Assembly (NCBI GenBank): GCA_026417615.1
Contig: JAOACY010000093.1
Location: 1-40,611 of the forward strand
Reading direction: 5' to 3'
Length of the DNA stretch: 40,611 nt
Source of the DNA: Clostridia bacterium
GTDB lineage: Bacteria; Bacillota; Clostridia; Acetivibrionales; JAFADI01
Positions 8,750 to 18,174 of the stretch are shown here, piece after piece. A program made the translations under genes and the position numbers. Below the pieces are notes generated by a model. The model had not been told where the DNA came from and did no database searches. It worked only from the letters and a program-made list of their open reading frames with translations. The first letter of the stretch is position 1. Each line of letters opens with the position of its first letter.

Positions 8750-8797
8750 CAAGGTATGGGGACAGGAATGTCGCCGATTATACGGGAGGGATTTTCT

Positions 8798-9499
8798 ATG
8801 GGATACGGTTTTTACGGAATAGATTCATACTATATCATGCTGGTTCTGCCTGCATTTTTGTTTTCTCTCTACGCTCAGTATAAAGTGAGAAGCACATATA
8901 ATAAATTTAGCAGAATTGCCAATAGAAGAGGCATTACCGGGTATGACATAGCCAGGGTGATTCTTGACAGGAACGGTTTGCACAATGTACAGGTACAGGC
9001 AATTCCCGGTGAGCTTTCAGATCATTATGACCCAAGAACCCGGGTTGTAAGACTTTCACAGGGTGTATTCGGAAGCGGCTCTGTTGCGGCAATAGGTATT
9101 GCTGCTCACGAAACAGGCCACGCCATACAGCACAAGGCTGGATATGCGCCAATGGCTTTGAGAAGCACACTGGTGCCGGCTGCCAACATAGGCTCTATGG
9201 CAGGGCCATATATGGCCATTTTCGGGTTGATATTCGGCTGGAGCTTCCTTACCAACCTTGGGTTAATATTATTTACGATAGCGGTAGCGTTTTATCTTAT
9301 TACATTGCCTGTTGAGTTCAATGCAAGCAGCAGGGCAGTAAAAGCAATTGAATCATCCGGGGTTCTTGCCTATGACGAAATTGAGCAGGCAAAAAAGGTG
9401 CTGAGGGCTGCGGCTATGACTTATGTTGCCTCTGCGGCAGTAGCCATGGCAAGCCTGCTGAGGCTTGTACTGTTAGCCAACAGCAGACGGGATGACTGA
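8798..9499 (+). CDS. Membrane zinc metallopeptidase, YugP family
   Basis: 233 aa. Contains the HExxH zinc-protease motif in AAHETGHAIQH (about residue 104-108), with the conserved PVEFNASSRA segment downstream that usually supplies further active-site residues. Hydrophobic segments lie at the N-terminus, around 125-170 and at the C-terminus. The family (PF04298) is a neutral membrane-embedded zinc peptidase whose substrate is unknown. ATG 8798 has GGAGG at 8785-8789, 8 nt away; the open frame to 8756 has no ribosome site. Cotranscribed with its neighbours. Confidence 0.92.
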   Translation: MGYGFYGIDSYYIMLVLPAFLFSLYAQYKVRSTYNKFSRIANRRGITGYDIARVILDRNGLHNVQVQAIPGELSDHYDPRTRVVRLSQGVFGSGSVAAIGIAAHETGHAIQHKAGYAPMALRSTLVPAANIGSMAGPYMAIFGLIFGWSFLTNLGLILFTIAVAFYLITLPVEFNASSRAVKAIESSGVLAYDEIEQAKKVLRAAAMTYVASAAVAMASLLRLVLLANSRRDD

Positions 9500-9546
9500 C
9501 ATACAAATTGTATCTATATAAAAAAAGAAAGCGAAGTAATACGGCA

Positions 9547-10899
9547 ATGGCAATTGATGCGGTGCGTGAGATTGCACTTAAGGCATTGTATGACATAAAT
9601 GAAAAGGGCGCATATTCAAACATAACTCTTGATAAATACCTTGAAGGCCATGAATTGAGGGAAGTTGACAGAGCGTTTATAACAGAGCTGGTATATGGAA
9701 CCCTTAAATGGAAGCTTGCCATTGATTGGATCATCGGGCAGTTTTCCAGCATCAAGCTTAAGAAGATTTCACCATGGATTTTAAACACCCTAAGATTAGG
9801 CGTGTATCAGATTCTATATACAGACCGGATACCTGACTCCGCTGCCTGCAATGAAAGTGTAGCGCTTGCCAAAAGGTACGGGCACGAGGCGTCCGGCAGA
9901 TATGTAAACGCAGTTCTGAGAAATGTGTCAAGAAGCAAGGGCAATATAAATTATCCGGACAAGCAGAAGGAGCTTGAAAAATACCTTTCGGTGAAGTATT
10001 CCCATCCCGAGTGGATGGTGGGGGAATGGTTAAAGCGCTTTGGGGGGGAATTTACAGAGAGTCTGCTGGATAGCAACAATACTGTCCCTGATTTTACAAT
10101 AAGGGTAAATACCTTGAAGGTGTCAAAGCGCGAGCTGGCAAAACGTTTGGAAGCTTTAGGCATGGAGACTGCCGAAGGAAAGTTTGCCGAAGAGGCGATG
10201 ATTATTAAGAAACCTGTTTCGATTTCCAACCTTGATGCTTTTAAGGAAGGTTTATTTCAAATTCAGGATGAAAGCTCCATGCTGGTGGCAAAAGTACTGG
10301 ATCCGAAACCGGGGGAGCTTGCAATTGACGTGTGCAGCGCCCCTGGAGGCAAATCTACGCATATTGCGCAGCTGATGAATAACATTGGAACTGTATTGGC
10401 AAGGGATATCCACGAACACAAAATCAGGCTGATAGAGGATGCAGCGAGTCGTTTGGGTATTACTATTATTAAGGCTGAGCTTTTTGACGCAGCCGAGGTT
10501 GATGACAATTTCCTTGAAAAAGCTGACCGGGTCTTGGTAGACGCTCCCTGCACCGGATTGGGCATAATAAGAAGAAAGCCTGATATCAAGTGGGCGAGAA
10601 ATATGGGAGACAAAAAGGAAATAACCTGTCTTCAGGGAAAAATCCTCAATGCTTCGGCAAAATATGTAAAGCCCGGAGGAGTTCTGGTGTACAGCACATG
10701 CACTATTGAGAAGGAAGAAAATGAGGACATTGTAAGGGCATTTATTGAAAAGGAAAAGGATTTTACCTTCGAGGATATTTCGGGGCTGCTTCCCATAGGT
10801 TTGAAAAAAAGCTCCGCGACCTTTGGATACATACAATTATATCCAAATTTAGACGGCATTGACGGATTTTTTATCTGCAGGATGAGGAGAAGAGGTTAG
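9547..10899 (+). CDS. rsmB: 16S rRNA (cytosine-967-C5)-methyltransferase RsmB
   Basis: 450 aa. An N-terminal NusB-like RNA-binding domain (REIALKALYDINEKGAYSN to about residue 140) is followed by a Rossmann SAM-dependent methyltransferase. Motifs: SAM loop DVCSAPGGKSTH, VLVDAPCTGLG (catalytic-loop Cys) and VYSTCTIEKEENED (nucleophilic Cys). Length is standard. ATG 9547 gives the usual N-terminus; the ribosome site is weak, and an in-frame TTG at 9508 is possible but less family-like. rlmN follows after 3 nt, pairing two rRNA methyltransferases. Confidence 0.95.
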   Translation: MAIDAVREIALKALYDINEKGAYSNITLDKYLEGHELREVDRAFITELVYGTLKWKLAIDWIIGQFSSIKLKKISPWILNTLRLGVYQILYTDRIPDSAACNESVALAKRYGHEASGRYVNAVLRNVSRSKGNINYPDKQKELEKYLSVKYSHPEWMVGEWLKRFGGEFTESLLDSNNTVPDFTIRVNTLKVSKRELAKRLEALGMETAEGKFAEEAMIIKKPVSISNLDAFKEGLFQIQDESSMLVAKVLDPKPGELAIDVCSAPGGKSTHIAQLMNNIGTVLARDIHEHKIRLIEDAASRLGITIIKAELFDAAEVDDNFLEKADRVLVDAPCTGLGIIRRKPDIKWARNMGDKKEITCLQGKILNASAKYVKPGGVLVYSTCTIEKEENEDIVRAFIEKEKDFTFEDISGLLPIGLKKSSATFGYIQLYPNLDGIDGFFICRMRRRG

Positions 10900-10902
10900 T
10901 AG

Positions 10903-11940
10903 ATGGAAGATAAAGTAAATCTGCTTGATTTAGATGCGGAAGAGCTTGAACGGTTTCTTGCAGCTCTTGGACAGGAGAAATTCAGGGCCAGACAGATATA
11001 CCAGTGGCTGCACAAGGGAATAAGGAACGCTGATGAAATGACAAACCTGTCAAAAGGCTTAAGACAGCGACTTGATGAGGTTGCTTATATTGGAAAGCTA
11101 AACGTGGCAAACAAGCTTGTTTCAAGACTGGATGGAACAACAAAATATCTTTTTGAGTTGAATGACGGGAACCTGATTGAAAGTGTAATGATGCTCTATA
11201 AACATGGAGTTACTGCATGCATCTCATCTCAGGTCGGCTGCAGGATGGGCTGCAGCTTTTGTGCTTCGACTGGCGCGGGATTTGTAAGGAATTTAAGCGC
11301 AGGCGAGATGCTTGACCAGGTGCTTTCCATCCAGACCGATTCGGGGAAAAGAGTGGGAAATGTTGTAATAATGGGCATAGGAGAGCCGCTGGACAACTAT
11401 GATAATATAGTAAAATTCCTAAGGCTGGTAAATCATCCTGATGGATTGAATATCGGCTACAGGCACATTTCACTGTCCACCTGCGGCCTTGTGCCTGAAA
11501 TTATCAAGCTTTCAAGGGAGAACATGCCTATAACTCTTTCCATTTCACTGCATGCTCCAAACGATGAAATAAGAGGGCAAATTATGCCTGTAAACCGCAA
11601 GTATTCTATTGACAAATTACTTGAAGCATGTAAGATATATACAGAGGTAACTAAAAGAAGACTTACCTTTGAGTATGCGATGATTTCCGGTGTGAATGAT
11701 TCCAGGGAAAATGCTCTGGAGCTGGCAGGAAGGATAAAACGCATGCTTTGTCATGTAAATCTCATTCCTGTCAATACAGTTTCCGGTACAAGCTATAAAA
11801 AGAGCAACAGGCAGAATATAAACCTTTTCAGGGGGATACTGGAAGGATATGGGATAGAAACAACTGTGAGACGGGAACTTGGAAGCGACATAAATGCTGC
11901 GTGCGGACAGCTTAGAAGAAATACGGTGGTGGTTGAGTGA
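10903..11940 (+). CDS. rlmN: Dual-specificity 23S rRNA/tRNA adenine-C2 methyltransferase RlmN
   Basis: 345-aa radical-SAM enzyme that methylates A2503 of 23S rRNA and A37 of some tRNAs. The CxxxCxxC cluster [11 protein letters not shown] (about residue 113-120) binds the 4Fe-4S cluster. [20 protein letters not shown] and the C-terminal region with [12 protein letters not shown], containing the conserved methyl-carrier Cys, are present. Complete length. An AGAGG motif lies just upstream of ATG. The stop overlaps the next gene's GTG start by 4 nt, implying translational coupling. Confidence 0.96.
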   Translation: MEDKVNLLDLDAEELERFLAALGQEKFRARQIYQWLHKGIRNADEMTNLSKGLRQRLDEVAYIGKLNVANKLVSRLDGTTKYLFELNDGNLIESVMMLYKHGVTACISSQVGCRMGCSFCASTGAGFVRNLSAGEMLDQVLSIQTDSGKRVGNVVIMGIGEPLDNYDNIVKFLRLVNHPDGLNIGYRHISLSTCGLVPEIIKLSRENMPITLSISLHAPNDEIRGQIMPVNRKYSIDKLLEACKIYTEVTKRRLTFEYAMISGVNDSRENALELAGRIKRMLCHVNLIPVNTVSGTSYKKSNRQNINLFRGILEGYGIETTVRRELGSDINAACGQLRRNTVVVE

Positions 11941-12674
11941 GATTCGGGGTTAAAAGCGATAAGGGAATAGTAAGGGAGGTAAATGAAGACAGCTACAATG
12001 TTCTGGCAGGCTATTCCAATGTGCCTGTTTCCTTTATTATTGCCGATGGGATGGGTGGACATAATTCAGGCGAGATTGCCAGTCAAACGGCTGTGAACTA
12101 CATAAGCAACTACATTATGGAAAACCCTTCTGACTTCTGTGAGGAAGGTCGCATCAGCCAGGCAATTCTTCAAGCTGTAAGGAATACAAACTCAAGGGTG
12201 TATGAGCTGTCCCTGGCAAATCAGGAAAACTCCGGAATGGGCACTACTTTTATTTTGGCGGTGGTATGCAACAAAAGACTTTATATTGGACATGTGGGGG
12301 ACAGCAGAGTATATTTGCTGAGGGATGGAATTATTGAACAGATAACAACAGACCACTCATATATTGAGGAACTGGTCAGAACTGGCTCAATTTCACGTGA
12401 AGAAGCCCAAAACCACCCAAAAAAGAATCTGATCACCAGGGCTTTAGGCTGCGGCATTGATGTTGAAGTGGATTTATATACATGTAATATAAAAGAAAAC
12501 GACATATATTTGCTTTGCACTGACGGACTTACCAATCTGGTTGATGAAAACGACATAAAGCAAATACTGGAAAGCCAGGATGATCCCGAGGAAGCGTGCG
12601 GCAAGCTGGTGGAGCTTGCTAATTCAAGAGGCGGGGATGACAACGTAACGGTCATTGTTTTTAAAAACGGTTAA
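11937..12674 (+). CDS. PP2C-type Ser/Thr protein phosphatase (Stp/PrpC)
   Basis: 245-aa manganese-dependent phosphatase. All metal-site motifs are present: [36 protein letters not shown] and GGDDNVT. It starts at GTG overlapping the rlmN stop by 4 nt. In Firmicutes this phosphatase reverses phosphorylation by the PASTA kinase encoded next (PrkC), setting the phosphorylation state of cell-wall, translation and division proteins. Length is typical and there is no extra domain. Confidence 0.95.
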   Translation: MRFGVKSDKGIVREVNEDSYNVLAGYSNVPVSFIIADGMGGHNSGEIASQTAVNYISNYIMENPSDFCEEGRISQAILQAVRNTNSRVYELSLANQENSGMGTTFILAVVCNKRLYIGHVGDSRVYLLRDGIIEQITTDHSYIEELVRTGSISREEAQNHPKKNLITRALGCGIDVEVDLYTCNIKENDIYLLCTDGLTNLVDENDIKQILESQDDPEEACGKLVELANSRGGDDNVTVIVFKNG

Positions 12675-12710
12675 TCAAAAAATAAGTCTTTCCTCGACGG
12701 GGAGGTAGCT

Positions 12711-14639
12711 ATGGAAGGAAAAATACTTGGCAACAGATATGAGCTCATAGAAAAAATCGGAGGCGGAGGCATGGCTGTTGTATACAAGGCCAAATGCAGG
12801 CTTCTGAACAGGTTTGTTGCCATTAAAATGCTAAGACAGGAATTCATAAACGACGAAGAGTTTGTAAAAAGGTTCAGAATAGAAGCTCAGGCGGCGGCAA
12901 GCCTTTCTCATCCTAATATAGTTTCAATTTATGATGTCGGACAGGAGAATGATATCCATTATATTGTCATGGAGTATATAGATGGTGTCACTCTTAAGGA
13001 TTATATTATCAAGAAGAGAAAGCTCCCCTGGAAGGAAGCTGTGAAGATAGCGATACAGATTTGCTCCGCTATCGAGCACGCCCATAGGAATCATATTGTG
13101 CACAGGGATATTAAGCCTCACAACATTCTTCTGACTGGGGAAGGAATAGCAAAGGTAACGGATTTCGGCATTGCCCGCGCAGTATCCTCTTCAACAATTA
13201 CCATGCTGGGAAGCACAATCGGGTCTGTGCACTACTTCTCCCCGGAGCAGGCGCGAGGGGGATATACGGACGAGAAATCAGACCTTTATTCTTTGGGTGT
13301 TGCGCTATATGAAATGGTTACCGGAAGGGTTCCTTTTGATGGAGAAACACCTGTAGCAATAGCTTTGAAGCATTTACAGGTTGAGGCTGAGCCTCCTGTC
13401 GAGCTTGATGGGGACATACCCTCCGGTGTAAATACAATTATTATGAAAGCTATGAGGAAGGAGCAGAACAAGAGATACCAGACTGCCGCGCAGATGCTTG
13501 AGGATTTGAACAAGGTACTGTATGAACCGGATGCGGAATTTGCGGAAGCGGTTGATATGAATGATATTCCTACACAGAGGGTCAAAGCTTTCAAAAGCGA
13601 GGATTATTTGATAAAGGATGATTATATGGCCAAAGGCGAAAAAGGCAAGAGAAAGGACGAGAAGCTTACTATATGGCTTGCGGTTGCAACTTCTGCAATA
13701 TTGATAGCGCTGTTTACTTATATAGGCTATAAGCTCGTAGTACCTATTGTTCAGGTTGAAGACTCCCAGCAAAAGGAATTTATAGTAGGAAACTATGTCG
13801 GCAAAAACATAGATGATGTCAAAGAGATGCTTGAGAAAGAAGGAATAACCGTAAAGGTTGACAAGGTTTCAAAGGACGGGGTTGAAGCGGGACGTATTAT
13901 TGCGCAGAGCATTGTTGAAGGCAAGAAGCTTAAACGAAATGGATATGACAGCGAAATTAAGCTGACAGTCAGCAAAGGCCCCCAGCTAATAAAGATACCG
14001 GACCTCAGAAAAAAGGATTACAGACTTGCTGAAAGAGAAATAAGGGATTTGGGGCTGGAGCCCAAAATAGAAGAGGAATACAGCGACATATATGTCACAG
14101 GAATGATTATAAGGACTGAACCGGGTGAGGGAGAGGAAGTCAAGGACGGATCCGTTGTTGTGCTTTTTAAGAGTATGGGACCGGAGATAAAAACTGCTAT
14201 TGTGCCAGATATTGTAGGGAAAACAAGAGTTGAGGCTGAAAAGCTTCTGTCTGATGCGAACCTTACCGTAGGGAATGTATTCCCGGAGGACGGGAAAAAC
14301 TATGTTGATAAAATAGTCAAGCAGCATCCCGCAGCAAATTCTGAGGTAAATGAGCTGTCCCCGGTTGACATGTATTTTGAGACTGCCGATGATACTCTAA
14401 GGAGAAAGATAGTTAATGTGTCTCTAGCTCTTAATAATGCCAATGAATATGGTGATACAATAAACATAAGGGTTGATGTAACTCCAAATGATACCAACAG
14501 AACAGACAACTTAATTAATGAGACAAGGAAAAAGCAGGATTTTCCCTTAACGATACCCGTACCTGTTCCAGAGAACGGAAACACAAAGGTATCGGTTTAT
14601 CTTGACGGAAAAAGGTTTGTCGAGTTCAACCAGGATTAA
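12711..14639 (+). CDS. prkC: PASTA-domain membrane Ser/Thr kinase PrkC
   Basis: 642 aa. Cytoplasmic Hanks-type kinase at about 10-270: GGGGMAVVY loop, catalytic Lys in VAIKML (K39), HRDIKPHN (about 131-138), DFGIAR and an APE-equivalent SPEQARGG. A basic juxtamembrane stretch is followed by one membrane segment (about 323-345). Outside the cell come three PASTA repeats (about 362-430, 431-497 and 499-562) that in this family bind muropeptides/lipid II. An unusual extra C-terminal tail of about 75 residues rich in Asn/Asp follows. GGGGAGG precedes the ATG. Paired with the PP2C phosphatase upstream. Confidence 0.96.
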   Translation: MEGKILGNRYELIEKIGGGGMAVVYKAKCRLLNRFVAIKMLRQEFINDEEFVKRFRIEAQAAASLSHPNIVSIYDVGQENDIHYIVMEYIDGVTLKDYIIKKRKLPWKEAVKIAIQICSAIEHAHRNHIVHRDIKPHNILLTGEGIAKVTDFGIARAVSSSTITMLGSTIGSVHYFSPEQARGGYTDEKSDLYSLGVALYEMVTGRVPFDGETPVAIALKHLQVEAEPPVELDGDIPSGVNTIIMKAMRKEQNKRYQTAAQMLEDLNKVLYEPDAEFAEAVDMNDIPTQRVKAFKSEDYLIKDDYMAKGEKGKRKDEKLTIWLAVATSAILIALFTYIGYKLVVPIVQVEDSQQKEFIVGNYVGKNIDDVKEMLEKEGITVKVDKVSKDGVEAGRIIAQSIVEGKKLKRNGYDSEIKLTVSKGPQLIKIPDLRKKDYRLAEREIRDLGLEPKIEEEYSDIYVTGMIIRTEPGEGEEVKDGSVVVLFKSMGPEIKTAIVPDIVGKTRVEAEKLLSDANLTVGNVFPEDGKNYVDKIVKQHPAANSEVNELSPVDMYFETADDTLRRKIVNVSLALNNANEYGDTINIRVDVTPNDTNRTDNLINETRKKQDFPLTIPVPVPENGNTKVSVYLDGKRFVEFNQD

Positions 14640-14667
14640 TGCCAAAACGCAGAGGGGTGTGGAAGAT

Positions 14668-15573
14668 TTGCCGGAAGGCATAATACTAAAAGGTATTGGC
14701 GGCTTCTATTACGTTGATACTGGAAGGTGCATCTATGAGTGCAAAGCCAGGGGTGTTTTCAGAAAAGACGATATGATACCTCTGCCGGGTGACAGGGTCA
14801 ATATTTCTATAGTTGATGAAACCAAGGGAATTGGTAATATTGATGAAATACTTGCCAGAAAGTCCTTTTTAATCAGACCTAATGTCGCAAACGTAGATCA
14901 GGCTGCGATTGTTCTGGCGGTAAGGGCGCCTTCTCCTGATTTTATGCTGGTCGACAAGCTTCTTATAGCTGCAGGAATGGTTGGAATAAAGTGCATAATA
15001 TGCATAAATAAAATAGATCTTGGCATAGAGGATGAGTTCAAGGAAATGGCTGATATTTACAGAAAAGCCGGTTATCCGGTGATTCTGCTGAGTTCCAAGC
15101 TGAATGCCGGCTACGATTCTCTTAAAAAATATCTGGATATGAACATTACTGTTTTTGCCGGACAGTCAGGTGTCGGAAAGTCAACTATTTTAAACAGTCT
15201 TCTTGAATCATCCGTAATGGAAACTGGAGAAGTCAGCCAAAAGCTTGAGAGGGGACGCCATACCACAAGGCATGCCGAACTGGTTACGCTCAAAAGCGGG
15301 GGATATCTGGTGGACACTCCCGGCTTCAGTTCCTTTGAGCTTAGTGAATTATCACACTCAGAGCTTCAGAATTTTTATCCGGAATTCGAAGGTTATATTG
15401 GCAAATGCAGATTTACAGGCTGCAGCCATATAAGTGAGCCCGGCTGCAGGGTCAAGGAAGCGCTTGAAAAGGGATTGATTGATACGGGCAGGTATGGAAG
15501 ATATGCTCAGCTGTATGATATATTAAAACAGCAGGGCCAAAATATATATAAATACAAAAAAAAGAATAAGTGA
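14668..15573 (+). CDS. rsgA: Ribosome small-subunit GTPase RsgA
   Basis: 301-aa circularly permuted GTPase acting late in 30S maturation. An N-terminal OB fold (LPEGIILKGIGGFYYV) is followed by the G4 motif NKIDL before G1 GQSGVGKST and G3 DTPGFSSF, the expected permuted order. A C-terminal zinc knuckle has C..C.H.....C (KCRFTGCSHISEPGC). There is no ATG: TTG 14668 gives the family N-terminus (M)PEGII.KG and lies 10 nt after GAGGGG; GTG 14659 is an alternative. It starts 28 nt after prkC. Confidence 0.95.
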   Translation: MPEGIILKGIGGFYYVDTGRCIYECKARGVFRKDDMIPLPGDRVNISIVDETKGIGNIDEILARKSFLIRPNVANVDQAAIVLAVRAPSPDFMLVDKLLIAAGMVGIKCIICINKIDLGIEDEFKEMADIYRKAGYPVILLSSKLNAGYDSLKKYLDMNITVFAGQSGVGKSTILNSLLESSVMETGEVSQKLERGRHTTRHAELVTLKSGGYLVDTPGFSSFELSELSHSELQNFYPEFEGYIGKCRFTGCSHISEPGCRVKEALEKGLIDTGRYGRYAQLYDILKQQGQNIYKYKKKNK

Positions 15574-15586
15574 GGTATGCAAAACA

Positions 15587-16243
15587 ATGATTAAAGTAGC
15601 TCCATCCATATTGGCGTCGGATTTTTCAAAGCTTGGTGAAGAGATAATCAAAATAGACAAGGCAGGTGCAGACCTTGTACATATTGATGTTATGGACGGT
15701 CATTTTGTGCCGAATATAACCTTGGGACCCCCATTGATTAAAGCACTCAGAAAAGTAACCACGGTTCCCTTTGACGTGCACCTGATGATAGAAAACCCTG
15801 ATCAATATCTTGATTCCTTTGCCGAGGCGGGAGCAGATATAATTACGGTTCATGTCGAGGCGGCAAGACACCTTAACCGAACCATTCAGAGAATCAAACA
15901 GCTTGGCAAGAAAGCTTCCGTGGCCTTAAATCCTGCCACCTCGCTTTCGACACTTGATTGTGTTCTGGAGGATGTGGAAATGGTGCTGCTCATGACAGTG
16001 AATCCGGGGTTTGGAGGGCAAAAATACATTGAATCCGCTACAGAAAAGATCAGGCAGCTTAAGGCAATTATTGACAGAAAGGGATTGAATGTCGATATAG
16101 AAATTGATGGCGGTATAGACCTGAACAATATTTACCGGGTAACGGAAGCGGGTGCAAATGTCATCGTGGCAGGTACAACCGTATATGCAGCTCCGGATGC
16201 GCGGGCAATTATAAACGAGCTGAAAGAAAAGGCATTCAAGTAA
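15587..16243 (+). CDS. rpe: Ribulose-phosphate 3-epimerase
   Basis: 218-aa TIM barrel that interconverts ribulose-5-P and xylulose-5-P in the pentose phosphate pathway. Motifs: APSILASDFSKL, HIDVMDGHFVPNITLGP (metal-binding His and Asp), DVHLMI, MTVNPGFGGQ, IEIDGGI (catalytic Asp) and a phosphate-binding VAGTTVY. Length is normal. The stop and the next start share one base (TAATG), so thiN is translationally coupled. Confidence 0.97.
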   Translation: MIKVAPSILASDFSKLGEEIIKIDKAGADLVHIDVMDGHFVPNITLGPPLIKALRKVTTVPFDVHLMIENPDQYLDSFAEAGADIITVHVEAARHLNRTIQRIKQLGKKASVALNPATSLSTLDCVLEDVEMVLLMTVNPGFGGQKYIESATEKIRQLKAIIDRKGLNVDIEIDGGIDLNNIYRVTEAGANVIVAGTTVYAAPDARAIINELKEKAFK

Positions 16244-16893
16244 TGAAAGCTGTAATTGTTTGCAACGGTTCCATAAGGGATTATTCATACATGAAAGGCT
16301 ATTTCGACAATGCCGGGCTTATTGTTTGCGCCGATGGGGGAGCGGCACACTTAAGACGCTTTGATGTGGTTCCGCATGTGCTTTTGGGTGATTTCGACTC
16401 AATTGATGAAGAAGACCTCAGGTGCTTTGAAGCTAAAGGAGTTGAAATCGTCAATTTCCCTGCCGAAAAGGACATGACAGACACTGAATTAGCCGTTGAG
16501 CTTGCAGTGGGGAGAGGCAGCAGGACAGTAATAATTTTAGGAGGCGTGGGGAACAGGCTGGACCACTCATTGTCCAATGTATTCCTGTTAAAAAAGCTTC
16601 TTGATATTGGCGTTAAAGGAATAATTGCCGATGAGAGCAATGAAATAACAATTATAAACGACTCAATAGAACTAGATAGGGAAGAAAATATAACAGTATC
16701 ACTCCTCCCCCTGTCTGAGCGGGTCGAGGGAGTGACGACAAGGGGACTGTATTATCCTTTGAAGGATGCAACCATGGAGCTTGGGTCCACCTGGGGCGTG
16801 AGCAATAAGTTTTCCGAAAGCACCGCTTGCGTTGCAATTAAAAAAGGACTGCTGCTGGTTATTAAATCGAGGGAAGATAAAAAAGAGCCTTAA
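16243..16893 (+). CDS. thiN: Thiamine pyrophosphokinase
   Basis: 216 aa. Converts thiamine plus ATP to thiamine pyrophosphate. Family signatures: ADGGAAHLRR, LGDFDSID (metal-binding Asp cluster), FPAEKDMTDTELAVE and GGVGNRLDHSLSN. The C-terminal beta domain (GLYYPLKDATMELGSTWGVSN) is complete. The gene overlaps rpe by one base and is the last of the operon; its stop codon lies in the loop region of the shared terminator. Confidence 0.95.
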   Translation: MKAVIVCNGSIRDYSYMKGYFDNAGLIVCADGGAAHLRRFDVVPHVLLGDFDSIDEEDLRCFEAKGVEIVNFPAEKDMTDTELAVELAVGRGSRTVIILGGVGNRLDHSLSNVFLLKKLLDIGVKGIIADESNEITIINDSIELDREENITVSLLPLSERVEGVTTRGLYYPLKDATMELGSTWGVSNKFSESTACVAIKKGLLLVIKSREDKKEP

Positions 16894-16907
16894 GGCTCTT
16901 TTTTATC
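16876..16907. terminator. Bidirectional terminator overlapping both convergent stop codons
   Basis: Perfect 14-bp stem with loop TTAA (16876-16889 with 16894-16907), GC core GAGCC/GGCTC with A6 and T6 flanks. It serves the plus-strand operon ending in thiN and the minus-strand aminotransferase; both stop codons lie inside it. Confidence 0.9.
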
Positions 16908-18084
16908 TGAATTCTCTAGCCAGTGCTTCAAAGGCCGGCAAGGAGTTCTCTATTATTTTCATGCTTACGCAGTAGGAAATCCGGAAGTAGCCCGGACACC
17001 CGAAGCCTGTTCCGGGAACAAGGAGCAGATTATACTTCAAGGCTCTCTTTATGAATTCAACGTCATCGTCCATAAGCGCTTTCGGGAACAGGTAGAAGGC
17101 TCCCCGAGGCTTTGCGCACTTGAAGCCAAGGCTTGTGAGGTGGTTGTACAGGACGTCGCGCCTTTTTTTATATTCTTCGGTGTCTACTGCTGATTCAAGG
17201 GTTTCTCCGATAACCTTCTGCACCAGAGCGGGTGCATTTACAAATCCGAGGGTTCGATTGCAATAAATCAATGCGCTCATCAAAAGGCCAATTTCATCTA
17301 TTCTGCTGCTGGCTGCTATGTATCCGATGCGTTCTCCCGGAAGTGCAAGAGACTTGCTGTAAGAGTTTACTACCATGGCGTTCTTGAAGATTTTTAAAAC
17401 GCTTGGCACCTGTGCATTGTCATAAACAAGCTTGTTGTAAGGCTCATCGGATATGACGCAGATTGCAGTGCCATACTCCTTTTCCTTATCCTCAAGGACC
17501 TGTGAAATCTTCTTGAGAACATCTTCGGAATATATAACGCCTGTAGGGTTGTTGGGTGAGTTTATTATTACCGCCTTTGTATTGCTTGTGATTTTCACTC
17601 TTAACAGCTCGGGGTCGGGCTCAAAGGTGTCGAGGTTGGTTGATACTATAACAGCCTTTCCGCCATGATTGTCTATGTATGAGAGATATTCAACAAAGTA
17701 CGGGGCAAACACAATAACCTCGTCACCGGGGTTTAGCAGGGCTTTCAGTGCTACATTAAGCCCGCCGGCAGCACCGACTGTCATTACAATGTTTTGGGCG
17801 CTCATTGGGACTCCTGTTTCCTTCTGGAGCTGTGCCGCCACCTTTTCCCTTACATCGGGAAACCCGGCGTTGACCATATATTTATGCAGGTTTGGATCTT
17901 CGTCAAGCACAAGCTTCCTGAAGGCTTCCTTTACTGTTTTTGGCGGGGGTACATCAGGATTGCCCAGTGAAAAGTCATATACGTTTTCTGCTCCGTGTAT
18001 TTTCCTAAGCTTCTCTCCCTCTTCAAACATTGACCTGATCCAGGATGATTTGCCCAGGTTCTCCGATATTTTACGTGAAATCAT
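16903..18084 (-). CDS. PLP-dependent class I/II aminotransferase
   Basis: 393-aa fold-type I aminotransferase. Visible features: DFSLGNPDVPPP substrate segment, VGAAGGLNVAL (PLP phosphate cup), PNNPTGV, SDEPYNKLVYD (PLP-contacting Asp and Tyr), and Schiff-base Lys in SYSKSLALPGERIGY. The C-terminal R in GYFRISYCVS binds the substrate carboxylate. It resembles AspB/AspC-type aminotransferases used for aspartate, alanine or aromatic amino acids; the substrate cannot be fixed from sequence. AGGAGG lies just upstream of ATG. It has its own promoter and is transcribed alone, convergent to thiN. Confidence 0.93.
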   Translation of the reverse strand: MISRKISENLGKSSWIRSMFEEGEKLRKIHGAENVYDFSLGNPDVPPPKTVKEAFRKLVLDEDPNLHKYMVNAGFPDVREKVAAQLQKETGVPMSAQNIVMTVGAAGGLNVALKALLNPGDEVIVFAPYFVEYLSYIDNHGGKAVIVSTNLDTFEPDPELLRVKITSNTKAVIINSPNNPTGVIYSEDVLKKISQVLEDKEKEYGTAICVISDEPYNKLVYDNAQVPSVLKIFKNAMVVNSYSKSLALPGERIGYIAASSRIDEIGLLMSALIYCNRTLGFVNAPALVQKVIGETLESAVDTEEYKKRRDVLYNHLTSLGFKCAKPRGAFYLFPKALMDDDVEFIKRALKYNLLLVPGTGFGCPGYFRISYCVSMKIIENSLPAFEALAREFR

Positions 18085-18137
18085 ATTTAATCCTCCTAAA
18101 CGATGAAATGCGACACACGCACCCTATTTACTAAAAA

Positions 18138-18166
18138 AGTATAACTTATCGGCCGGGAATTGGCAA
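18138..18166 (-). promoter_or_regulatory. Sigma-A promoter of the aminotransferase
   Basis: On the minus strand TTGCCA (18166-18161), exactly 17 nt, TATACT (18143-18138), about 55 nt upstream of the start codon, between rqcH and the aminotransferase. Confidence 0.65.
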
Positions 18167-18174
18167 GGTATGGC

